A DNA stretch of 64,000 bases from Glandiceps talaboti (taxonomy: Eukaryota > Hemichordata > Enteropneusta > Spengelidae): positions 20,229,725-20,293,724 of the forward strand of contig NC_135557.1 in the NCBI RefSeq assembly GCF_964340395.1, written 5' to 3'. Under the pieces are notes generated by a model. It saw only the letters and a list, made by a program, of their open reading frames with translations, did not search any database and was not told where the DNA came from. Positions 49,591 through 61,830 of the stretch are shown one piece after another; within the stretch, counting starts at the first letter, position 1, and each line of letters starts with the position of its first letter. The translations under genes and the position numbers were made by a program.

Positions 49591-49652
49591 CAGTAATCTA
49601 CAATCCTAATAGTCTTTGTGATATACATGATAAAAATGCTGAAATCATGTAA
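49591..49652 (+). CDS. Candidate terminal cytoplasmic exon of the Ig gene
   Basis: A strong acceptor (CCCTTTTTTGCAG, ending 49590) opens in phase 1, matching the exit of the transmembrane exon. It encodes A-VIYNPNSLCDIHDKNAEIM and stops at 49650-49652. The tyrosine in VIYNPN could be a phosphorylation or adaptor site, though it does not fit the ITIM consensus. The exon is short, and no AATAAA was seen nearby. Good-looking acceptors are expected by chance in long introns, so this is a candidate only. Confidence 0.35.
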
Positions 49653-51979
49653 ATCCATTGCATCTTCAGTAACGTTTACAGAGTATACCATATTCCAGTA
49701 TCATAAAAAACAAAAGAATGTATGGAGTGGCCACTAGGTGTACTTTACAGATGCTCCCATTATATATGATGTTAGAGCTGAAATAAGTACTGAAGCATGG
49801 TTTGCCTGTTGGGCTAATGGTTCCAGTATGTGGATGGTATTCTCAACCAGTTCACATAGACCTAAATTTGTGAATTTCAACAATAATATCTATAAGCTCT
49901 GGAATTTCCCTGATTCATATTTTGTGCTTGGTTGCATGCACTGTTACATGTTTGGCGTTAATGACAAAACACATTAGTTTATTCATAAGAACCCTTAGCA
50001 ATATAACTGTGAATTGATTTGCTGGAATATGGTGTACTGTAAACATAATGGTCGCTAAGAAATGCTAAGTGCTGTCCTGTTCACTTCACCATAGTGACCA
50101 TAACCTGACAGCTTCACCACCAACTATGAGAGTTCTTATATCTGTAGAGCCATGGACTTTATCATAGTATGAAACATAAAACACTTTTGATGAAAGAATG
50201 TAACATTTTTTTTGTTTGTACATATATGTGAAAATCTTGTGTACGATTGGAAATTCTGCACACACCCAAGATATTTGATAGAGATTGCTTGAAATTATCT
50301 GTGACAAATTATGTTATGAAGCATTTTTAAAAAATGATTTAGTAGTCTTCGTCATTGGTACAGCACATTTTAGAACCTGGCATCTAATGAACAGTGGGCC
50401 AAGTAATGGCTGTATGATAATTTGACTTGATCTGCTACATATAAGATGCCAGATGTACAAATGAAAGTGTCACTGAATGAATTACTATGTTGAAGTGAAT
50501 AAGACAACACTCAAGTGATGCCAGTTACAGCAAAACAGTCAAACTGCTGTTCATATTCAAATGACATGTTAAAAAGTATTGTGTCTCCTCTGACCTTACC
50601 TGTCAACTCGTGTTTCTGGGCACATTCTTTACTTTACCTTCTTAGTTTGGTAAGGTACTCTGATATGTCTTCTAATCCAGCTACTGTCTTTCTGGTTACT
50701 ATCTGTGGATCTGTGCTTATTCACTATTTGGCCCGTGTATTCCTTGTGTAATTTTACACTCACTTTCCACGGCTTTTGGGTGTTTGCTCATCAACACATT
50801 ACATCTTCCTCACATCCTATCAAAGGTGCATTTCTGGTTACTCCCCTTTGGTCTCTCTGTTTATTAACTATTTGTCTGCTACTCATAAGTTGCTTCTGCA
50901 ATCTAAAGAACATGTTGTTGGCGATATCTTTTTGGGATTCACTTATTAACATTTTATAACATACAGACACAGGTCCTCTGTTTAATGAACTCCTGGTTAC
51001 CATTTATGGGTCTCACTCATGAATAGTGTATACCCTTTCTCAGATTTCTCCTAACTACACTTGCTCTATCCACTCATTTCTTCTGGTAGTCAAGGTAACA
51101 CTTTCCCGTAACTACACTTGCTCTATCCACTCATAAACGTTTCATATCCAACTTATTTCTTCTGGTAGTCCAGGTCACATTTTCTTGGTAATATCTATTG
51201 GTTTTCTGCCCTTTTCATTTATACTTGATATCTTCCTCCACCTGAGAAACTCATCTGTGTTTGGTTCAGCCTTACCTAGGCTTGCAAACTGTAATGTAGG
51301 CTATAGTCTTTGATGCAATGTACTCAAGTGTGTGTGAGAGACGCAGAGTGACTATTATGCAGAAAAATTGAAGGACTGTCTTGGTTAATAAACATCAGTA
51401 TCACAGATTGAGTCAAGTACATGCAAGTTGTGGTTCTCAAGAAGCCCTTCCATCAATAGTGGCGGTGATCAAAGTATCATGTCCAGAGCCACCTCTATGT
51501 TGATGGCCATATGTGTGATTTGCACTTCACTATGGACGACCAATATCGATATTATCTGTGCGTTCTGTGTCACTATTGGTAAAATTCTTAGTTTGGGCAG
51601 CTATCTTTGATATCTTCTGTGGGAGGTCAGTTGATAGAAATGTTTGTCATAATATCAGATAGATAAAAGCAATCCCTGTTTATTAGAAATGTGCCAATAT
51701 GCAAATGATACTAATGTAAATTGGACAGTTTTAACCATGGTGTGACCTTTGACATCCAATATGGCTGACTTAACTATGATATGACCTTTGACATTTGGTA
51801 TTCAAGATGGCTGACTAAACTCTTGAAATTATTATCGTGGTACATCCTTCCCACATCTTCCCAATTGAGATACTGGAAGAGGATGACAACTCCACATGAA
51901 TATCAACTTACTGATATCAATTCATGCAATTCATGCATACGCCTTGGTTGTAATGGTGATCTTCTGTTTTATTTTTCAG
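49653..51979. other. Non-coding or intronic stretch
   Basis: Another acceptor-like site at 49750 opens D-APIIYDVRAEISTE in phase 1 but has no good donor. A degenerate repeat of TCTGGTTACT and CACTTGCTCTATCCACTCAT words lies at about 50690-51180. Two TGACCTTTGACAT words (51743, 51782) belong to a 39-bp duplication. Confidence 0.5.
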
Positions 51980-52002
51980 ATCCACCACCAGCCCACGTAT
52001 GA
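51980..52002 (+). CDS. Alternative candidate terminal exon of the Ig gene
   Basis: A very good acceptor (TGTTTTATTTTTCAG, ending 51979) opens in phase 1, encoding D-PPPAHV and a stop at 52000-52002. An AATAAA polyadenylation word follows at 52184-52189. Joined to the transmembrane exon, the protein would end in ...KKKDPPPAHV, whose last residues could bind a class II PDZ domain. The coding part is only seven residues, so statistical support is weak. Confidence 0.3.
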
Positions 52003-52306
52003 GTAACTTATCTCCAAGTTCTGTTTTTGTCATCAATGTTAATATCTGCTTGGTTGTATAAGTTACATTATGGAAATATTGTGTATTGGGAATTAATAAC
52101 AACCGGGTGTTTCAACCAGGATATCAGAATTGCATTTCTTTTCACCCATGTTTATAAATGCGTATATCAAAATGGCTACAGCAAATAAACGTTACTATCC
52201 AGAATGCATGATTTAAAATAACTGCCTTGTATTATTAGTATTCTCCATTTTTTGCTGAATACCACCCAGTTACAATTCTTCACTTACATCTGAGGGCAGC
52301 AGACAT

Positions 52307-52338
52307 GGGTCAAAGGTTATGTGATGGGTCAAAGTTCA
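52307..52338 (+). promoter_or_regulatory. Pair of DR1-type nuclear receptor motifs
   Basis: GGGTCAAAGGTTA (52307-52319) and GGGTCAAAGTTCA (52326-52338) are two 1-spaced direct repeats of the receptor half-site, 19 bp apart in the same orientation. Two near each other are less likely by chance than one, but a local duplication could explain them. Confidence 0.3.
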
Positions 52339-54084
52339 GTATACTCACATGACATGAATTCATTTTAGGATAAAACTTGGTATGTGCTTTCTTATAGACA
52401 TCTTTACCTTTCCACCCTGAAAGATGTACAGTCCAAGCTTATCACCTTCAACTGCAGTTAAAATAATATGTATAGAGATGTATCATTGTTGTATTTGGTG
52501 ACAAAACTGTATTTAAACCTTTGAATATTTAGCTCTTTCTCTTCTAACATATGTGTGTTTTGACCCTGGACTGTCAAGTGAAACAGACAGACTAGTTTAT
52601 GTTTTATAGATGGTAGATGTGACAAACTTTCCACATAACATTCAGACAATTGTAGATTGTAAGTTTCAGAATTTCAATATTGTCAGGGTTGTCCATATGC
52701 AAAGCTTGCCAAACCAGAATCTCAAATTTATGAAGGCCTGTCAGTTGACCAGTGGTCAGATTCGGAAGCGGGTAGCTATGGAAACAATATCACTTATATG
52801 CATTGTCTCAATTTCTTATCTAAGCTGCTGTGATTAGAACGCTTGATCCTGAGGAAAGAAACATAATTAATTAATTACCTTTAACATTTAGTTGTTATTT
52901 GCAAATTTGTTGATGTTATGAAAATTGTAATGCAATATTGGAAACCACTTTTGCGTGAATTATATCTTCAAATAGAGACAACCTAAGAAAATCAAGTATC
53001 ATTTTGACATTAAATCTGGTACACTTGTAACATCCCTCAACTGTTAAGATCAGTCCTGATAACACCACTTTCTTGAAATCATCGCTTGCATTCCAAACCT
53101 CAATGATGTGCCTTATGTGTAATCTGCATACACTTCCATATATAGCAAGTTCTTTTGGCATGATACCTCCCTATAATTTTTAATTATAATGTGGTCCAAA
53201 CACACACAAAGGGACTTGCACATCCAAAAAGCAGGAAGATTCCATCACTGAGTAGGGGTGGAAAGGTTTGGGTGGTTATAAATACAGATGTAAAAGTTAC
53301 TGTTTTTTCTTTCTCTGTACATGAACATTACTATAATGGAGAGTTTGGATCAAATTGGATGAAAACAACTGTTGAGACAGTGGAGAGGTACACTGATTTT
53401 ATTATATAAGGTATGGAGATGATATCATCAACATTTACAAGGTAACAGGCTGGACAGCTTTAAGTTATAAAACAGTACTTTAACCAACGCATAGGCTAAC
53501 TTTCAGTGAATGAAACTCATGCAGTCTTTTATCTAATGAACTCAAAACCAAAACAGTTAATGTTCAAGATCAGAGAAATAGAGAAAACTGGATAATAAAC
53601 CTGCTTGCCCCCATTTTGATGGTAGTGTAGTCCATTTCTGAGATTACCTATCATGAAATGTGTTACTTGCATGACCCAAATTTAGGGGTGGGAGGTTCCA
53701 AACACCAATGTGACATAATCAGGATAGCGATTTCTATGCATCAAACTACCACATTTCCAATACCGTTAAAAGTTTGCAAGGTCCAATTACAATAATTGGT
53801 CAGCTTACATTTCATTGAGATATATATCTCCAGTCCAATCTAACATGCAGTTTAACCTTCATAGTGCTATCTTCTGTTTGGTGAAACTTATTCTTATATT
53901 TACAATTTTTTTGTTTTAACTGTAACAGGCAGGGTCAAGTTTCTGTTTTGAGAATTAATGTCTTTTCGTTCACGCTTACTAAAGTATAACTTTCTTTTGT
54001 TTCAAAGAGTACATCTTCATAGTGTTTTGTGTGTTATTTTGTGCTAATATAAAGCATTCCTACAAGATATATCTGTAGATAACA
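52339..54084. other. Non-coding stretch with unsupported open frames
   Basis: A weak acceptor at 52609 opens a phase-0 frame to 52837, and a frame at 53191-53409 contains plausible peptide (KVWVVINTDVKVTVFSFSVH). Neither can be linked to the Ig gene by phase and good splice sites. They are recorded for completeness and not called as genes. Confidence 0.4.
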
Positions 54085-54293
54085 ACCAATATATCCTCCA
54101 ATTGCCAGCAAAATTGATAAAAATGGTACAGAATAAGGTAATCACAGAAAATTCTGTAAATGGTTCACACGAATTTGGAAAAAAGGACATTGGAAAATTA
54201 AGGGAAATTGTGTGTAAATTGGACATGGCTCCATGGAGGCACTGTGATTGTAATTTGAAGCCATTTAAATACAGCTATCAGTGTATTCTGTAA
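54085..54293 (+). CDS. Weak candidate coding exon, unrecognised
   Basis: After a CTGTAG acceptor-like site (ending 54084) with a TGCTAAT branch-point word upstream, a phase-1 frame runs about 69 codons to a stop at 54291-54293. An AATAAA follows at 54309. The peptide is lysine-rich and polar (QLPAKLIKMVQNKVITENSV, GKKDIGKLREIVCKLDMAPW), more protein-like than most chance frames here. Phase 1 entry would fit the transmembrane exon of the Ig gene at 43481, giving a longer tail. The polypyrimidine tract is poor, and an isolated gene relic is equally possible. Confidence 0.25.
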
Positions 54294-57200
54294 GATGTCT
54301 CTAAAAAAATAAAATGAAAATGTAATTAGGTGTTTCTGAGTCTATCTCAATTGAGGGTTGGAGATTCTTCAGCTTAACGGGGGAAGGATCATCACTTGAT
54401 CTATAAAAGTGTTAAACCGTAGTTTATTTCCTATATGTATATCAGCATTGCATGTTGTATAGTTGTTTTAGCTTAAATGTTTAACATCACATGATGTACA
54501 TCCCCATTAAATGCAAGATTAAATAATTGCTTAGGTGTTAAATGACAATTTTTAAAATATATATCCTGTTCGTAGTCTAAAATTAACCCTTAAACTGCAG
54601 AGATGATTTTTATTTTCTTAAGAAGTCACATACTTTGAGATGATGTTGGTGATACGCTACATGCAAGTAAATCTGCAAGAATTTAGGCTTTCCTGCAAAC
54701 CAACATGTTGCAGAAGAATTTTTCAACTTTTACTACATCCACAAAATGTAATAGTGATATTTGGTATGCATTGCAAGAAAAAAATCTCTGCAGTTTTTGG
54801 AGTCCATTGCTGTATAATAGAATTTTGATTATAGTATATAAGAATACATACTTCTTAGTAGAGCAAATAGTTACAAAAGATTATGTAGCAATTGCAACGA
54901 TTTTTTTCCAAACCCAAACCTTTAACCCTTCACTGATGTACAAAGTGTTTTGTTCCTCAATTAATATAATTGCGAGAATGTACCACTTTCATTTTGCAAG
55001 GGGGAACAAGTGTATGAAATTTCTCGTTTCAGTTTACGAAGTTTGAATAACAGTTACTATTTGGCGAGTTGCAATTGACTAGCTTTGTTCTATGCTGTGA
55101 GTTTTCATGATGCATTTTAAATGATTGCAAGTCATGTTCTGATATGTGTTTTCTTGTTCTTCAAAGGAAGAAACACGTTAACTGAAATATTGTGTTCTCT
55201 AGTTAAGATAATAGTGTTTAGTAAGGAGACATTTGATGTAGTGTAGTGTTTGCCAATTAAAAAAATATATCATTGGTAGCATTCTGTGATGCAAGAGCAA
55301 AATCAAAACCATTGTGAAATTTAAGCAGCATAACACGCGGTAGATTTGCCTCAAAATACTGACCGTTTCATATGCAAGAGTAAAAGCTGACAGATATTGT
55401 TACAAAAACCCTGAAGTTTTTAAGATCACAGTTTCTTCCTAAAGTTAAGGCAAAGCTGAACAACTTCTGACTTGTATGTCTCTAGATCTTCATTGATCAT
55501 GCCCATGTGTTCCTTGATTTGACAGGTTCCCGGTTAGGAGATATGAAAAATACAATATTTGAAAGAGGGTTGTTTGGAGATACCACCTCTTTAGGGAAGG
55601 TTTTGAAAGATTAGCAAGCATCACAGAATGCCCCCAAAATCAGCTTTTTTGAGACTTGAATTTTTGATAGTTTATTGGTGTTTTTGTTGAGTACTTCAAT
55701 CATGTAAATACAAGTTATAGTCGTAGAGTAGAGCTGTATAGACACTTAGTACTGTAGTAATTTTTTCATAAAGGATCAAGTTTAAAAGTTTGACTAGTTA
55801 TAACAATATTGAGAGAGAAGAACTAAATTAATAACCCAGTAGTGATATGCAGTTGTTTCACAGCAAGCAGAATCTACCACAGTGTGATGTTCTCTGTCAT
55901 GAGTCTGAATTGGTGGAGAAAAACGACAGTGCCCTCAAGTGGCAAGCCCTAAGAGGTGTTACAAGTTGCATTCAGGTGGACACCAAATCAAGCAACTTGT
56001 GTATCATTACTGGCTATTTATATAAGCACTTGGTAGCCAAGTATTCCTCTGATAGATACACATGGTGAACAAGCACCCAACCCTTCATAGACCTTTCCCA
56101 ATCCTTGATTTGAATAATGCACTTCTGAGTCAGGAAATGCATTCATCAAGTCATGCTGTCCAGGAGAGAGAGAGAGGTGCTCACAAAATCTCCACAAGCA
56201 TTTTTTTGTTGTACTTGCCATATTGCTATGAGTTTATTTGAAATATTTGACTTATAATAGTCCTATTTGATGAATTGACATGACTTGTATACATTTTTAC
56301 TAATATTTATATCTATGTTAAAGCCATAAAAAACAATGGCATTTGTTCTTTCAATGTTTACGTTAAATAAAGCACTTGTGTTATTCTTGACCAGTATCTA
56401 TGTTCCTAAATGATACTGATTCATGCTAACATTTATTGTGTTCTTGTCATGAAATCTTCAGCAATAATTCCCACAATTAAACCAAATAATTGACTTACTT
56501 TGTTATGTAAGTTCTCTGAAGGGGAATTTGTTTTTTGAAGTTCGTCATTCTTATGAACAAAACTTGATCATCTGATAAGGATTCCGTTTTCAATGTGAGA
56601 CTCATGACCACCTAGCCGTTGATTGTTATAGCTACATATCACTATCAGAACAAAACGTTAATATTGGAATAAAATGAATCATTTTGTATGCAGAAGTTAT
56701 ACAGCAAATAGTAATTGAAAATGAAAATTATAAATCTTGAGGCAAAGGTCGTTAGGTCGTCCACAGGTAGCACAAAGCACACTAGCATGATCAGACAAGC
56801 AAGCAAGCACGCTGAAATTACATGACAATTTCTAAATTCAGTTCATTATCGTTATTTTAATCATGTCAACTTAATCAGAATCTAATACACTGAAAGACAG
56901 ACTTATGACTAACTTGAAATCTGGTGGCAAGAAACAAATAATTGACTAAGTGTGGCCATATTATGGTGTTATCTTTGTAGTAAATATGACTGTTTTTGTA
57001 AATCTTGACTTCAGTTAGTTTTAAAAAGTGATTGGCAATTATTTCCTGTTACCATGTAGTTTGTATACAACATGAAATAAAAAGTATGATCTTTTGGAAA
57101 AGTATGTTATTTGTACTGTAGTTATGTGTGTGTATAAAGTGTGGTACAGTAGTTGTGTTTTGGGAAACTAGCTTCCATTAGCTAGTCTAGTTCCTATAAG

Positions 57201-58680
57201 GTATTGTTACCATTTACACGTCCACTCACAGTGTAGTCAAAGTCGTTACTCTAGGAGTCCTGAGATGCATTGTCAAATTCATCCACAGCCACCCACACAG
57301 TTATCATGTCTTTTTTAATCGGTCTCAAAATTCTAACCAATAACACAGTCCCTCATAAAGTTAGTGTTTAATAGGGTCAGTTACGTAATTTCCAAATATG
57401 GTATATTTGTCAGCTCAGGATGCTACTTGTACGCTGTTTATAACAGTTGGGGTTTACTGATTAGATAAACAAATGTTTGTGCCAATTGAGGGACTTTGAC
57501 CAGACATGGTTAAGTTAGAAACCACGTTGGCATTCAGACTGCCACTAGCAAGCTGATTGGACAACCTAGCAAGCATCCTCTGTACATGATGAGAAAGCTT
57601 GGTCATTCAAATTCATTATTTTGGCCATACCTTATGTGTAACCACAGAATTTACATGAGTAGGGTGTATGCTGCAACCATCAAGGAAAATCTAAATAAAA
57701 TTAGCATATGACCTGTTGGTGTTTGAGGTCATAAGCCCCAACGCCAACAAGTATAGTCCAGAGGGGGGCTATAGGAATGACCCATATTCTGTCCATGCAT
57801 GATAAGCCATCTCTCAATTTCACCCAAACTAGGCATCAATGTAAACACTAATAGGGTGTGATTATTTGACCTTTGTGACAAAATGATGGCCATATTTGTA
57901 CTTCAAAAAATCATTTGTCTTGTATCTGCAAAGGTTTGATGCATGTAAATCCAACTCGTGTCTTCCTGCACATTATCATTAGTAAGCTTTCCAGGGAGAC
58001 AATGACCAACAGTTGCAATGTCAAATGGCAAAGTTTTATCTTACTACTATATCTAGAAGTTAAATACACAGACTCCATTCAGATATATATACACCCATAG
58101 TGTCACAGATGAACTCTTTTTATACCGACCTTGACCAGCTTCTTCAAGGTCAAATAGCAAATCGCTCACCAACCAGTCAGCTCCTCGTGGATTTTTTACC
58201 AGCTATCTCTTTTTTGTGCATAAAATTTAAATAGCATTGATTGTAAACTGCTACTACACAGAAGAAGTTAGTTGTGAACCAGGGACGGGTAGGTATAGTT
58301 ATTAACCACACGTTACAAAATTGTAATAACCGAGAAAAAATAATTGCATTGCTTCTGCATTTGGAAAAAAAATTGATGCAGGACTGATGCTGAGTAGGAG
58401 AAAAATTGCTGCCATACCCCACCCCACCCCCCATAAATCAAATGATTCTCCTCTAAGGGGTAACCTTAGTGATAAGGTGTAGGATGTCAATGAACACCAC
58501 AGTAATAAGCTTTAGAACAGGGAAGACTTGTTTCTACAAAGGAAACTCGGTCATATCCAAGTAACTTGACATAACCACAATCTGTACGGTCCAGATAGTG
58601 GATTTAGGATCACAAGTCATACTACCAAGATCTGCAAATTCCACATCCGGGCCATAAAGGATTTGGTGTATACTATTGAA
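54294..58680. other. Non-coding stretch
   Basis: No supported gene. The 113-codon frame at 54705-55046 has AT-rich composition and is within chance expectation. A minus-oriented CTCF-like motif lies at 55927-55943. Inverted family B pieces lie near 57183-57260 and 57514-57542, separated as if by an insertion. Confidence 0.55.
55927..55943 (-). promoter_or_regulatory. CTCF-like motif, minus orientation
   Basis: The complement reads GCCACTTGAGGGCACTG, agreeing with the CTCF core in the GGGC block and the leading CCA. It lies inside an open frame (55847-56068) that I do not call as a gene. Confidence 0.3.
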
Positions 58681-58859
58681 CACATATTGCCTGGCCATGA
58701 GGGCTATAGCACCCGTTTATTACACCCGAGGGACTGAGTTACCAGAATCACATGCTATTTCCCGAGGCCAAAGGCCGAGGGAAATAGCATGTGATTCTGG
58801 TAACTCACACGAGGGGGTAATAAACGGGTGCTATAGCCCTCATGGCCAGGCAATATGTG
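58681..58859. repeat. 179-bp near-perfect fold-back
   Basis: The arms 58681-58769 and 58772-58859 are inverted copies with a tiny loop (GGCCAAAGGCC centre). The outer ends are CACATATTGCCTGG and CCAGGCAATATGTG. Pairing continues weakly outside (GGTGTATACTATT against AATATACC). The frame at 58676-58867 arises from the palindrome. This looks like a recent insertion of a fold-back element; a related GGTATATTATAACAC word lies at 59016. Confidence 0.92.
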
Positions 58860-59416
58860 TTTTATAATATACCTCATGCTGTGAACTCACGGTGGCAGAC
58901 GACATCGTCAGAAGCTGCCATTTTGAAGTTGAAGGAACTATTTCCCTAGGGAAATAGTCATTCTATTTTCCTATCACGTGACTGATTCTAGCGAATCATG
59001 GCACAGCATTATCACTAGGTATATTATAACACTTGTTATTCAAATAATATTGAAATGTACTGAATGAAAGACTGCTCCTGGGGTTTAATTTGGTTCAAAT
59101 CATGATATTAAATATTTCATCCCAAGGCCCTCCCCGCCCTTTCTGACCATCAGAATTTTCTTTTCGCCCCCAATTTTTTTTCATCATCAACTCCCACCCC
59201 TCAACCATAAATTGTGCTTGTTCCCTGATCATATGTTAGTATGAATGTTGCTCGCTACTATCTAAAAATAATGGACGCACGCACAATTGTATATGCAGCT
59301 GTAAAATCTTTAGGAACAGGGCCACTGTAAAGAATATCGTAGATATGTCATCAGCAAGTCACACAAACGTGGAAGCCATCTACCTGTACGACGTTGCTGA
59401 TAAATTGTACACTTTT

Positions 59417-59434
59417 GACCACTAGAGGGCTTCA
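59417..59434 (+). promoter_or_regulatory. CTCF-like motif
   Basis: GACCACTAGAGGGCTTCA matches the CTCF core CCACTAGAGGGC exactly through the central block. It is about 1.1 kb from the minus-oriented motif at 60556. Confidence 0.4.
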
Positions 59435-60555
59435 CGCGAATACTTGGCTATGGACATGATAAGAACATGTACAGTACTTATGAGGCCATTCGCGCTATTG
59501 GTCATCTAGTCCTGCTAATAATGCTTGCAAACGGAGTAAGTTGAATAAAGTTGTCCCTTCTTTCTCTGTCGTGCAAAGAAACAACCGTGAAACCTGGGCT
59601 TACCAGAAATGCTGGTAACTAAAAAATTAACACGCCCAGTGGTAAAATATTAGCAAGAAATCGACGATTTAGTAATTTTATCTCGCCGTGACTACAAAAG
59701 CCCCAGTTCGGATGACCAAAAATATCGAAATCGCGCAGCCGTAGTTTCAGGGTTTCCTCCTTACCTACGATGCCATATTGGGTGTTGCGATCACATATGG
59801 TGGGATTTGTGTTGTTGTACGTTTGAAATTACAGGTCGAACTGGAAAAGTTCCGATTTCGACACTTTTAGTGATCTTAGCAGCAACTGCTCTCGTTAAAC
59901 AGAGTACAAATTCGATCGATTGCTAATATTTGATCGTGGGTATGTAATTCTGTTGTAATTGGTGGGAAACCATTTTGCTGGCACACTTGAAATTGGCTAG
60001 TTACATTGCTTTTCGCATGATAGTGTTTACCACCTCCAAAAATTATTTTCATTAAATATTTGAACAGGGGAGGGTCATTTTAGAGAAAGGAAATTGAGGG
60101 AGGGTCATATTTTTTTTAGCACAACGGACTGGGGAGGGGGTCACATTTCGGGCTTGTTTCCCGGCCCTCCCCATTGTAATTACTGAAGGCTGTCTAAATC
60201 ACATATACCGTATACGTAGAGTACTGTATTTACAATGCATTGCAACAAACGATAAATGTTAAGAACGCGACAGTAGTAAACAGTTGAATCGTTGAAAAGG
60301 ACCGCCATGTTCCAAGTCGTGTCAATATAAAATGGTAGACAGGAAGGTATTACGGTATCAGTGACCCTACGAGGGGTCAGAAGTTGAGGTCATCTGTAGT
60401 ATTGCACTGGCACGATGTGTCGAGTGTGTGTGTGTGTGTGGGGGGGGGGTCTATTTGATTAAGATAATACTATGTGCTGACGGTCATCAGTTTACTATGT
60501 ACCGAGGGTCATAGGTTACGTCGAAACTTTGTCGAAGTTTTGTTCTAATATTCAA

Positions 60556-60573
60556 AGCGCCCTCTATCGGTGA
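60556..60573 (-). promoter_or_regulatory. CTCF-like motif, minus orientation
   Basis: The complement reads TCACCGATAGAGGGCGCT, a good match to the CTCF core. With the + motif at 59417, the pair is convergent (+ on the left, minus on the right). Confidence 0.4.
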
Positions 60574-60916
60574 AGTGCATCCTTAGATGAACGTCAACGC
60601 TAAGAAAGCATAATATGTATTTCTTCACACTACACATTTCAAAGTCTTTAGTCTAAGGACTATATATTTAGAGTACATCGTGAATCGTCCACACACTCAG
60701 TGACTTGTAACTTCCATATGAAATGAACTGACTTTGCATTCTCGCAATTCACAGCCCAGTTTTTCAGCCATTGCTAAGCATACCGCGTGTTGAACCGTTG
60801 CCATAAAGAGGCATGTACATGTGATTTTGATGGCTCATTGTGAAGATGGTCTAACCAAATTCCTTACTAGGCGTTGTATCTGAAAAATAACAACGGTGAT
60901 CTTTTGAGTTTACGTC

Positions 60917-60920
<4 letters not shown>

Positions 60921-60958
<38 letters not shown>

Positions 60959-61010
60959 ACAACAAACAAACAAACAAACACAAACAAACAAACAAACACA
61001 CACACACAAA
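60921..61010 (+). repeat. (AC)n and (AAAC)n microsatellites
   Basis: About sixteen AC units are followed by AACA/CAAA repeats and a short AC run. Confidence 0.96.
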
Positions 61011-61083
61011 AAAAACACCATTCAAAAGATCAATTTCAACACAACTATTCTATTTTCTATTTCAGAGATAAGACAAAGATTTG

Positions 61084-61161
61084 ATCTTAGTCGCGGTTAC
61101 CCAGCCTCTTACCGTTGAGGGCGGGCTTATGCTTAAGAGGCTGGGTAACCGAGACTATGAT
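61084..61161. mobile_element. Hairpin made of two family C ends
   Basis: The 28-bp arms 61084-61111 and 61134-61161 are inverted with two mismatches, around a 22-bp loop. The arm core CGGTTACCCAGCCTCTTA matches the GGTTACCCAGA end of the element at 17459. It is best explained as an internally deleted family C MITE reduced to its two termini. Confidence 0.78.
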
Positions 61162-61399
61162 CTTCTTGGATAATAAAAACCATAAAAGAGTAGAATCCAA
61201 GGTCACAAGGTCATTGACGTACTCTGTGTCTGTGACTATAGAGTATGTCATCATTTTATACATTACTTTATATGGAGTAATGTTTAGAACTAATTAGATT
61301 TGGTCTGATAAACATCCTAGGAATATTAATGGCGTATTTACATAAATAACGATTTTCGGTATCAATAGTGCATTCTTTAAATTTCATATAATTTTGTAG

Positions 61400-61830
61400 C
61401 TAAAGCCGTGTTTGATTTTTTATGATCCTTTGGGACAAACATACCGACCGTCAGATGATGTACAATAAATTTTGGCCGATGATATTAATTCTTTTCATTC
61501 TATGATGATTGGTACATCTGGTTTAAAGATAGCCAATTCTGTCACGCCTAAACAAACTTTATTGCCATTGCGAGGGGAGATTAATACCACTCTTAGATCA
61601 CCATTCACCAGGAAGACAACGGTCTAATGCACCATTCACTAGTATCTCCAGATATCAATTCATGTTCACCAAGTATTAATGTAGTTATACCAAAATCTAA
61701 GTTAAACATGCAGACTAGCCTTACAGAGGACCAGTAGTCACAAAAATACCAGTCGTTTGACATCTTGGAATACAATTCAAGCAATTGAGGAAGAAACTAT
61801 TCGATGGCCCAGTGCAAAACAGACGTAATT
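61400..61830 (+). pseudogene. Decayed coding sequence of unknown origin
   Basis: One frame from 61400 (after a TTTTGTAG acceptor-like site) encodes peptide such as KPCLIFYDPLGQTYRPSDDV, then a stop at 61466-61468, then continues in the same frame (INSFHSMMIGTSGLKIANSV, TPKQTLLPLRGEINTTLRSP) to a stop at 61625. The apparent continuation shifts frame near 61627 (SPDINSCSPSINVVIPKSKL) and shifts back near 61730 (RLTSWNTIQAIEEETIRWPS), ending about 61826. The amino-acid composition is that of a real protein throughout, so a gene or transposon ORF broken by one stop and two frameshifts is the simplest explanation. I do not recognise the family. Confidence 0.45.

Larger units (their letters stand above)
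58900..61399. other. CpG-richer non-coding block
   Basis: CpG is visibly more frequent than in the 4.7-58.6 kb part of the window, especially around 59500-59960 and 60200-60620. It contains G/C-rich words (GGGAGGGTCAT repeated near 60070-60130), two CTCF-like motifs (59417, 60556), a G10 tract (60440-60449) and AC/AAAC microsatellites (60921-61010). A minus-strand open stretch around 59803-59930 has a protein-like peptide (KITKSVEIGTFPVRPVISNV), but no splice context could be confirmed. Confidence 0.5.

Noticed and set aside
54705-55046. 113-codon + strand frame
   Set aside because: One or two frames this long are expected by chance in six frames of 64 kb; composition is AT-driven.
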